A stretch of DNA of 64,000 nucleotides from Chrysogorgia sp. JL179-B06 (Eukaryota > Cnidaria > Anthozoa > Scleralcyonacea > Chrysogorgiidae): positions 1,555,501 through 1,619,500 of the forward strand of contig JAYKKM010000260.1 of the NCBI GenBank assembly GCA_035772405.1, written 5' to 3'. The number at the start of each line of letters is the position of its first letter. Position 1 is the stretch's first letter. Positions 36,776 to 46,339 of this stretch are shown in pieces. The notes under the pieces are model-generated. The model was not told the origin of the DNA, made no database searches, and saw nothing but the letters and a program-made list of their open reading frames with translations. Made by a program: the position numbers and the translations under genes.

Positions 36776-39700
36776 TCATTTCAATGCTGATAATGCCCAA
36801 TTTCCAGCATACCGTCCAAAACGAGTTTGGACAATAAAAGGAACTGGATCATTTATAGTTTGCTGCTGTTCATGGTCTGATTCAACATCAGGTTCACTTT
36901 CTGTGCCAAACTCCTCTAAAATAATGTCCTGTTCGCTTTCCAAGTCACTTTCCAATTCATTGCTTCCTTCATCTACTTGCCCCTGCTTTAAAACTTCTAC
37001 AGTTCCAGTATTACTCTTGCGTAGAATGTCTGCAGTAATTGCACTCAGTTTATCTTTTTTCTTTCCTTTCATCCATGTACTTATCCAATTCACATACCTT
37101 CAGTGTATTAAGTTTTCCTTCCAATACCAAGTTCAACCAGTCATACTCATTGTATTCTTTTTCTTTCCTTTGTCTCTGCTCTTCTTCTCTGGTATTTGCA
37201 CGAATGTTCTTTGTCAACTGGAGGTTAGTGTGTTCAATGGATGCAACAACATACTCTCTTTTCACATAAAATGTTTCTGACAATTTTGTGATTTCCTCTT
37301 GATTTTCCAAGGATATTTCACCATTGTGAAACTGTTTTTTAATGTTTGCCCTTGGTTGCCAATCATCTACAGGTCTTGTGCTGCCACTTTCAGTACATAA
37401 TGGTGTAACCATCACAGGCATGTAATGGAATGGCTTGTCTGGGTCTGGCATAGGCTGGGGTACTCTCTTAGCTGCAGAATCAGTCCAGGCGAAACAAAAG
37501 TCACATTCTTTCTGATTTTCATCCTCTTCCTGATTCTCATTCTCTTCCTGATCATCATCTTCCTTCTGATTTTCATTCTCTTCACATCCATATTTAATGA
37601 ATTCCATGAACAGTTCTCCTACAATGTAATGGGAATCAAAGAACTTCAATATCTTCTCCATGTATGCTGACCCAGGAATAGCCTTTCTTGTTGAAGAGCT
37701 TGATGATGAGTTAAACTCAGTGACATATCTTGTATTGAAATAGAAGGTTTCATTATTGTGCTCGGATAGGTAACACTTAATTCTCTCACCATGAACTGGT
37801 GCCCCATCAATTCGCTCAAATAATAGTTCTGCCACATGCCAGGCATTCTTCTCCATCCTTTCTTTCTCCAGTTTCTCATATTCTTTAACTCCTAATGCAG
37901 CTATATCATCCTTGGACATTCCCTCAAACTTTCTGTATCTTTCCCAATCTATTGTTGAACCATCCACTACGGAATCACCAATTGCAGAATTGGTTCTTTC
38001 TGCTTCATTTTGGCCACTGTCTCCTCGTGATCTGTGAAGTCGGATTCTATAGTCAGAGTTGAACATTCTGCACATTTCAGCATCACGGAATTTAACTTCT
38101 AGGTTTGAAATCCCAACTCCAGGACCTGCATCTGTTAAATCACACCATCGAGGTTTAACATCGGGCAACTGAAGATCTTTAATAGTTGTTAGAACGTCTC
38201 GACAGCATGTTGTTACAAGCCTAATACACTGGTGGAGTTCATCACCTGATGGTTTTTCATCAAAGTACTTCTCAATTGTTTCCTTCATATTGGTAAGCTT
38301 TGTAGTAATTGTATGCAAAAAAACTTGCTTCTCTGCTTGGCTTTCTAATGTGTCACTGATTGTTAATGCCGACTCAAGTTCCTTCTTCAAATTATGAAGG
38401 CGCTCACTTTCGTAACAAGTATAAATACATTGGTTGAGTCCAGTTGCATTCAAGAGATCCCCCTCCTCAGTCATATCCTGGTAAAGGAAATATGAGTCAT
38501 GAACAACAGCACATGACTGTCTGAAAACATCACTATACTTCTGCCCATTTCCTTGTACTTCAAAGAGTTCTGGGTTCCGTTGCCTAAGTCTCACAGTCTC
38601 ACTGGCCCAGGTTGAGCCACTTGATCCAATTATGGCTTTCGGGCGAACAAATACAAAGTGACTATCTTCATCTGTAACCAACTTTTCTTCCCCAACATCA
38701 GACATAGATGAAACTTTAGTGAAAATCCTGTGTGTGCCTGGTGTTTGGTAAACAAGTTTTTCTGGCCAATCATACTTGGGAAGGGCCCTTGCTTTGTCGA
38801 CATCAGTGGTTGTCAAGATTCTTTGATTTCTGGTGTTGGAGAAACCTTCAGAAGTTCCTGGGCGTAAATCTGCCTTGTCATCTATACTTCTCATAAAGCA
38901 AAGTTTAGAACTTTCTTCAGATTGTTCCCAAAAAATGCCATCTTTACATTTTTTACATGAGCTCTTTGATAGTGAGTATTTTCATTATCAATGTCCTCAG
39001 CCTTTGGCGGTTTCTTACAGCAAAATAAGCTCTTTCCTCTGTGTCTCTTTGCTTGGACAGACCGTAAGCATCTTGGTTTACTGAGATTGTAGACTGTTGT
39101 TGCACTTTTAATAGTTTGTTTACCCTCACGAATTAGTTTGTGGTTAGCAATGTTGAGCAGATCAGCTTTTTTGACTCTCCTGTTTGTGTACATAGCCAAA
39201 TCATGTCTACGTCCATGATAAGTTGCCTTGTCTTCTATGCTCTTCGCCACAAACTCTTCATCATCACTATCCAATAATGATGGTCTTCCTTGGTTTGTTC
39301 TGGCTCGTTTCTTCATTTGCGATTCTTCAAATACTCTAATTGCTTTTCGTTTTTGCATTTGTTTAAGTTTTTGTCTACTTTTGCTATTGCTCAACTCTTC
39401 TGAAGACAACAAACAATTAATATTTTCCAATTTTTCTTTCTTTTCCTCTATATCCTGTTCCATATCTGTAATTATTGTGCAATCCCATTTTCCTCTCTTT
39501 GTGTTTAACCTGTTGGAATCACTTTCAATGATCTCTGTACGTTTCCTTTTCTTCTCATTCAAATCTATTGAAACAGACTTTTCTGCCATCCTAGTTGCTT
39601 CTTTCCATGATTCTGCAACATCTAGGACCTGTTATTTTAATAAGTACATAGAATATTAAAGTTAATATGTTGACATTTGACAATATGAGTTCTCATTCCA

Positions 39701-40555
39701 ATGCCTTTGTGATTGGGGTCCCCTTCCAGCAAAAAAATGGGGCATTACATTTCTTAAGAGTATGTCAGTATATTAAAGAGGGGGAATGTCCCATTTGCCT
39801 GCATTTCTATTTAATTCTCCACCTTCAGGAGTTTTCAGGGATTATTACCTTGCAATGATCAGTTTTGACAATTTGCACATCTATTCCAAGCTCATGTATC
39901 TGCTTTCTTGTTCGATTAGCACAGAGGGCAACTCTTGCAGCCTTTCTGTCCCATTCGGTGTCGACTGTATCCATTATCCCTTTAACATTCTCACCATCAA
40001 GAATCATTCCATCATCAGGAGGTGTTTCTTCATAGTTGCTTCCAGCTGCACAGATCATGCTTAAAAAAACTTAAAAAAGCTATCCGGTCTAAGCACAATA
40101 AATTTCCTTTTTAGACCCTCGACATAGACTATATAAACAGCAAGACCCCATTCTTGATGCAGCAATGCATAGGTAAATTTATCCCTGTCAGTATTGATAA
40201 ATGGAGGACACTTGTTTTGAAAGGTAAAAAAGACTTCCATGGCTTCGTCAAATGCGACATGACTTCCATCATACTCTTTACCATCCTCTGCCACATAATT
40301 ACCTTTTAGTAAATCATGAACCGCTAAAAGACCTTCAATCTTTTGTTTCTTACTCTGACTTGGTATCGATGCCCCATTTAGTACTAGTTGTCTTTCTAGA
40401 ACTTGTCGATTATCCTTAACAAGACATGGCTGCAATGATCTGGACAGATGGGAACTAAAACGTGCTCGTCGAACTAAATCTGCTCTTGCGGCATTTTTAG
40501 ACCTCAGCTGTAACTCTGATTTCCTTGGTCTTCCAACTCTTGTTGGTCCATTCAT
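36776..40555 (-). CDS. large integrase-like protein of the 36551-42520 transposon (candidate transposase)
   Basis: The product would be about 1190 residues. Residues 1-164 (40555-40061) begin with an AT-hook-like VGRPRKSE. A slip in a T7 run (about 40062-40072) leads to AAGSNYEETPPDDGMILDGE. A GTAATA donor (about 39844) and ATAACAG acceptor (39631) join this to VLDVAESWKEATRMAEKS. A Lys-rich coiled region follows, then a Cys/His/basic segment (KRHRGKSLFCCKK). From 38894 the frame shifts by one (ATGA overlap) into DLRPGTSEGFSNTRNQRI, CDLTDAGPGVGISNLEVKF and RGDSGQNEAERTNSAIGD. That D...E-R-x-N pattern, about 43 residues apart, resembles an RNase H-fold integrase core. The tail has CDFC and ends after a slip in an A6 run near 37090 at SGRYAGN-like TRFGRYAGNWALSALK. 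The first catalytic acid was not identified. Confidence 0.65.
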
Positions 40556-40697
40556 ATTTTAACATATTCTTTTACTACAGACTGTAAATTATATTCGAAA
40601 TTTTATAATGGACTGTAGAGCCTCTGTAGAAATTTGTAGAACTGTAGAATCGAATTTACATAGCATGGGGTTGAAATAAACAAATTAAGCGAAAAAC
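40556..40697. promoter_or_regulatory. putative bidirectional promoter between the two transposon genes
   Basis: This 142-bp AT-rich gap separates divergent start codons. It contains CTGTAGA/TGTAGAA words repeated around 40610-40645. No TATA box can be assigned with confidence. The role is inferred from geometry only. Confidence 0.4.
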
Positions 40698-42328
40698 ATG
40701 GCGGCCAGTGAAAACGAATTTGAAGCCTTTCTCCAATCGATAAATTTGGCTGTGGAATATTTTGAAAGATTTAAGGAGACTGGCTTTGACGACATTGATT
40801 TGACTAAGTCATTGGAGCCGGGGGAACTGCAGAATATGTTTGATATGGTGGGACTAGCAGCAAAACCGGGGCATGTTTTAAAGTTTAAGAAGGCAATTGC
40901 TCAACTCACTGCACCGACACCACAAAGAACTGGCAATGTTGATCAAAGTTCTGTGCCTCAGAAGAAAGTTCAAAAAAGTAAGTTTTTAACAATGCATATT
41001 ATTAAATTATTACACTATGATGACTATCTGTTGAGGGACAATCCTGGAAAGGTATTTTTAAAGATGATGACATGAGCAGATGGCAAATATATTTTGCAGA
41101 ATGATAGTGAGAAATATCATATGACATGTTGTTTACAGAATGCTGTAATATATTTCGTGTCCGAAGTCATTTTAATATAAATAGTGAGTTCCGCTTTGTC
41201 ATATCAATATTTGTTTCAAAAGTCGAAGAAGGCTCTCCATTTTACATCATACATGAATACTTAAATATACTGATCATATCAACATTCAACATGTCCACAT
41301 ATAAACTAGTATATTTAAAATACAGTAACGACTGTATATTAAGCTTTAATGTTTGTGTTTTCCAATACCTGAAAGATATGAATAAAACATCTCCATGTTT
41401 TTTTTCAAGGGAAGGCCCCTACTGTACCTCTTGACTGAAGGCCTTTGCTCATTTATCTTTGAGGTAGTGAGAAATCAGACATTTACAATACTCGATAAGG
41501 AAAAGTCAGAATAATCAGAACTCCTTTTCCAAATAATATAATATATTTTCTTTCTTTTATATAGGGATTTCATTTGTTGGTGGGAAATTTGTCTTGGGTG
41601 AGAATGCTAAAATTATGGATAAAGAGCCCTGGCAAAAGTTTACTATACCAAATGTAAAATCCAAGAGGCTGATTTATCACAACCAGCTAACCAAGGAGAT
41701 TTACCTCTCGTCATACACTTCTAAGCAATCGGGTTTCCAGGCATATCTGAATGGTCAACGTCAGTTCAGGTGGAATATGAAATGCAGCATCGAGAAACTT
41801 GCTGGTATTGTTTCCAGTTACAAATCTGGTCTAATCCCAAAAGAAAATATCGATTGTGATCGTTACAGAGAGTTCCCTGCAGATGTCAAGATAGAGGATG
41901 TGAATAAGAGCCAAAGAGCAATTCTGCATATCAACAATACAATGTGTGAAATTAGAAAGGAAAAAGACAAACTTTTGAATAGAAAAAAAGAACTGTATGG
42001 GGAAGATATGGAAGCCAAGAAATGGGCTAGCAATGAAATTGCTTTTGTTCTACCAACAATACTACAGATAGAGGAGTTGATAAATGAATCTGAGAAAATT
42101 GCTAATGATGTGGAACATGTTAGCAATCAATTAATGAAAAGATTTGATTCAAGCACTGTTCGTGAGAGTGAGGAGAAACGTAAACTGAAGAGAGCAAAGG
42201 AGCAGAGGTCAAAGGCAAAGAAAAAGAGACAAACTGTCAAAATGTCAAAACCAGTCAGGCTTAATGTAGAGGATGATTCATCAAGTGATGATCCAATTGA
42301 TATTCTTTATACAGATGATGAACTTTAA
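40698..42328 (+). CDS. SAM-like / coiled-coil basic protein of the 36551-42520 transposon
   Basis: Exon 1 starts at the ATG at 40698 (MAASENEFEAFLQSIN). It encodes a SAM-like helical domain (FDDIDLTKSLEPGELQNMFD) up to a GTAAGT donor at about 40979. Exon 2 (about 41563-42328) follows a TATATAG acceptor and reads ISFVGGKFVLGENAKIMDK. It continues with a conserved-looking middle (EIYLSSYTSKQSGFQAYLNG) and a long Lys/Glu coiled coil. After it come a basic KAKKKRQTVK stretch and an acidic tail ending DILYTDDEL. No frameshift or internal stop is seen, unlike most genes here. Its start lies about 140 bp from that of the integrase-like gene, so a shared bidirectional promoter is likely. I infer a DNA- or protein-binding accessory role; the family is not known to me. 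Confidence 0.7.
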
Positions 42329-44264
42329 GTATATTTTGTTCAATTTTATATCTTTTATAATATATTGTTGTTATTTTATAAAATTGTTACAATTTTCTTT
42401 TTACCCAACCTTGAAAGAATCAGATTTTTTCTTTACCCAACCTTTTATGTCATGGATTTTTTAGTAACCCAACCATTTTCTCTTCGGCCCCAACCCTGGG
42501 TATAAATACTGACCGGTCCCTTAGTTTTGTTAACAATGTCTTTTTTTTGTTTGTTATATATAACTGTGCAGCAAAGCTACTGTAATAAACAAATAAATTA
42601 GACAGATTAGATTAAATATTAGTTAATGTTATTTTTAAACGTCGTTGTTGAAAATGTATTTACATTAGCAAATGTTTCATGCTCCCAATATTTTTACGAC
42701 TTTAAAAATTTCATTTTTGCACTAACAGTTGGTTGTAAAATAATAATATAAAATAGCAAAGCAACTAAAATATTTCCCTTCTAACCAGGAGCTTTTTACT
42801 ATACTTTTGGAAATATTCGACCACAATACCGTTCAAGACTGAAAACCATACAGTTACTGTGCCTGTGTAAGACTTCCTTTGTTAAAAAATATGGAGTTAA
42901 CATGGTTCTCAATCAGTTTATGATGGATCTGGGAAAACTTGAACAGGTACACAGTGCACGCATACATCTCCCTACCAATCTCTGTCATATTGCATATGAC
43001 TCAATTTGTATAATGTACTGATACATGTAAATATCCTGAATATCCCAACTAATCTCTGTCATATGTGTATAACTCAATTTGTACGTGTACACTATATAAA
43101 TATCCTGAATTCTAAAAAAGGAATTCAAACACTACCTCTACATAATTCCCACAACATGCAATGTTTTACTTTAGTAGAGTCAGTCAGTGTGATGTGAGCA
43201 TGACGTCATTGTGATGTCATTTTGGAAATTTTATATGGCACTCCAACATATCGTTACTGTATGTTGACACAAGTTCATGTTTTTAGGACCAAGGTCACGA
43301 CTTCAACGGAGGGATCAGAAATTTTCGTGGTACAATTGCTTACGTTTTAGGGGTTACCTTGGTTCAAACTTAATTGGAGGATTTAAGGAGAGTGCAAGTG
43401 CTCACAGGAAATGTCGTCAGTGTTTGGAAAGTGATGAAGATGTAAAGTCCAAGGTATGTTTTGCAACAGTTTATAGGGAATTAAAATAATTAACAGATTG
43501 TTTCAGATATCATTACCATAACATGAAAAAGACTGACACAAGCAAATTATGGAACTGAATATATATTATCACAAACTCTTAATTAACAAATTCACTTTTA
43601 TGGTGTCATTTTATGGTGTCATTTTCATTGTTTATATACTGTACTTTTCACTTTTCTTATATATGTTCAATTCCATAATTTGCTTGTGTCAGTCTTTTTG
43701 AAAGATACAGTATACAGTACAGAAAGTATTTACACAATATGATGTATTTTTATGATTTTTTGATACCACAGATTTGTGCTGAGAACACGTGTTACCCATA
43801 ATGATCAATGTCAGCAAGTTGACTCTTATGGCGAGCACTTCAGTAAAACATATAGAATAAACAGAAGGTCCATCTTAACACAGAGTTCTTTTTACCATGT
43901 GGTGGATGGTTTACATCCTGATGCAATGCATGACATTCTGGAAGGGGTGCTGCAGTATGAAATGAAAGAAATGTAAAGCTTTCATGACAAAAATAAGCCG
44001 ACCTTGATCTCAGAAACAAAATTGACATCAAAAGACAACACTTTGAGACAAAATGGTATGCTTTTTAAATATTAAAATAAAAATGTTTAAGTAAGTTACA
44101 TATCAAGCAGTTTTCACCTTGTACAGAATATATTCAACAGTTAGTATAACAGGCTATTTCCAAAACATGTCCTGCAATTTTAAAGGAAAATGTTCTTCAT
44201 TGCTAAAAAAGAAATAAAAGTGTACATTCAATGAGAAGCTACTATAGTGGGACTACCTGTATAT

Positions 44265-44412
44265 GGGCATATATATTATACTATATACTATATACTAACT
44301 ATATACTATATACTATAATATACTATATGTTGGTCTTACTCTGATGAAGGGCGGACCGCTCGAAACGTCATTATTTCGACATACATATATATATATATAT
44401 ATATATTATTTA
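44265..44412 (+). ncRNA. hammerhead-like core motif between TA repeats (tentative)
   Basis: TCTGATGAAGGGCGGACCGC followed by TCGAAACGTC (44341-44370) has the CUGAUGA and GAAA boxes of a hammerhead ribozyme around a possible GC-rich stem. It is flanked by (TA)n tracts at 44270-44332 and 44383-44412. Stem I is not convincing, so this may be only a remnant. Such motifs occur in Penelope-like retroelements; no such reverse transcriptase is seen here. Confidence 0.3.
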
Positions 44413-44862
44413 TATATACATACAGTAATTGTGAATACTGGTACATGTAACAAATAAAGCAGTTTATGGTACATCATTTTAAATTTGTGTACAAGCATAA
44501 ATTCAAGCATGAAAATCTTTTAAAATAATCTAATTGAAATGTTTCAAAATACATACATTAGAGTATTAAAAAGTCAGTAATTAAAAAAATTATTTTGTAT
44601 TTTAGATAGTCAGGTGTTTGGCCCTGTATCTGCCTTTCGTAATTGGGGATAAGATCCCAGAGGAAGATGAAATGTGGCATTTGTTTCTTAAACTAAGGGA
44701 AATAATGGCAGTGTGCTTTTCACCAGTTGTTACTAAGGATCAGCTGGTTTATCTTCAAATCCTTATTGAAGACTATCACAAAGAATTTAGCAGAATCTAC
44801 CCAGGCTGCTCTATAATTCCTAAAATGCACTTCATGATACATATGCCAAGTGTGATGCTCAG

Positions 44863-46339
44863 GTGAAGTAGAGTATCAATGTTAATTTTGTATATAGTTC
44901 TAGTTATGCATTGAGCAAATTGGTTACAGAATTGCACATTGAGTGCCGGGCTCTAGGGCTTTGTGGTAGCTGGCGCTGCCCGGTGTGGCTACGTCCCCGT
45001 ATGCGCCTATTTGTTCTTTATGTTGGGATAATTAACATTGCTGGCACAAAAGTGGTCATGGCTTGTGTAGATCAAATATAGAATATTGTTGGAAAAGCCT
45101 AATTGGCTGTCCAGTGCTCCTATATATTCATTCCCTTACCAGAACTATGTAAAGTCAGACATAGTTTGGCTTAAAGGGTTTTTGAACATAACTTTAAAAG
45201 TTACTGTCCATGACCCAACGTTTTGACACTCCAATCTACTGTCTTTATCAGGGGTGATCGTTGTAAGGTTGGGATCCCTATTTATAGTCTCATAGAACCG
45301 ATTATGACGTTATCTATTAACAAGATGCAAATAAGTTTCTGGTAATAGACCACCGTCATCGCGATTCAATGGGGTGGGCGCTATTGATATGCCAAGCCTC
45401 CCGACAACGTTTCTGATGGTAATTAGTTTGGAATTTTTCCACGCAAATTGTCTTCAAACATGTCTTCACACATATGATTCCATGTGAATCGGTGTGAAAC
45501 AATGCGATCACACGTGAATCCCCATTGATCGCATGTGAAGATGTATGAACTAGCATTTCACAAGTCTGAATTAGTTGTTCACACATGTGAATTACTTTTC
45601 ACACGTGTGAATTAGCTTTTCACACGTGTGAATTAGCTTTTCACACGTGTGAATTAGGTTTTCACACGTGTGAAGTTCTGGCTTAAATATGACCACGTGT
45701 GAACATATGTGATCATGCGCCTATGAAATTTCTATTCGCATGTGAAAGTATATTTTAATTAGGGCCGGTAATACGCCATACAGTACTACATAAACCAAAA
45801 TGTGAATTCTTGAGCTCAAAATTAGGATCATAGCCTTGTTGTGAAAATTCCACATGTCTTCACACGTGTGATTCCATGTGAAACAATGTGATCACACGTG
45901 AATCCCCATGTGATCGCATGTGAAGATGTATGAACTAGTATTTCACACGTGTGAATTACTTTTCACACGTGTGACTTAGTTTTTCACACGTGTGAAGTTC
46001 TGGCTTAAATATGACCAAGTGTGAACATATATGATCATGCGCCTATAAAATTTTTATTCACATGGTAAAGTATTAATTAGGGTCGGGGTAATATGCCATA
46101 CAGTATTACAGAAACCAAAATGTGAATTCTTGAGTTCAAAATTAGGATCATAGTCTTGTTGACCCCAACTTTAAGGTTGACCGTCTAATGGCGCTCACGT
46201 GGCAGGAGATGACACCAAACTATTTTATTTACTGTAAACATTAATGGTGATATCAAAACCAATGTAATGTAAATGGATGTACTAAATTTATTATCATTAA
46301 TTATGTAGTAACTGATAAACATGACAGCCATGTATTTAA
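44863..46339. repeat. intergenic with duplicated CACACGTGTG-rich block
   Basis: About 45430-45835 is repeated at about 45850-46155. Both copies contain runs of TTCACACGTGTGAATTAG (up to five in tandem in the first) and share CTGGCTTAAATATGACCA and CCATACAGTA. The palindrome CACACGTGTG contains the E-box CACGTG. No gene is seen between 44863 and the Kolobok element. Confidence 0.75.

Larger units (their letters stand above)
36551..42520. mobile_element. 5.97-kb cut-and-paste transposon of uncertain superfamily (GGGACCGGTCA ends)
   Basis: The ends are 44-bp inverted repeats starting GGGACCGGTCA, with a single mismatch seen (T/G at position 12). They are bordered by a 3-bp duplication TTA (36548-36550 and 42521-42523). 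Five ACCCAACC words sit in the subterminal regions: 36621, 36684, 42413, 42435 and 42467, all on the plus strand. Two divergent genes fill the element: a large integrase-like protein on minus (36776-40555) and a SAM-like protein on plus (40698-42328). It is inserted in an intron of the CACTA-2 transposase gene. I cannot match the gene pair with confidence to a named superfamily; a TWA-type 3-bp duplication would suit PIF/Harbinger, but the proteins do not look like Harbinger. Confidence 0.85.
33055..44862 (+). pseudogene. second CACTA Tnp2-like transposase gene (CACTA-2), split and decayed
   Basis: The pieces occur in family order on the plus strand. The 5' part, RSVALYLLKLQKDCRLPKTA followed by SFKELENDQKRVKYYKENF, is at 33055-33490 and again at 34520-34955. 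DGFLKDFCDGETFSSHPFSV and ELCNPLG are at about 36345-36498, ending at a GT. AFYYTFGNIRPQYRSRLKT is at 42789-42945. GHDFNGGIRNFRGTIAYVL and IGGFKESASAHRKCRQC are at 43287-43453, with one frameshift. HVVDGLHPDAMHDILEGVLQ is at 43772-43976, and PKMHFMIHMP at 44606-44862. Splice sites fit at most borders. The 36499-42788 intron is swollen by a nested 5.97-kb transposon. One exon (after NPLG) seems missing. I found no TIR pair for this element. Confidence 0.65.

Noticed and set aside
36551..42520. Classification as PIF/Harbinger
   Set aside because: The TTA duplication fits, but neither protein resembles the Harbinger nuclease or its Myb-like partner.
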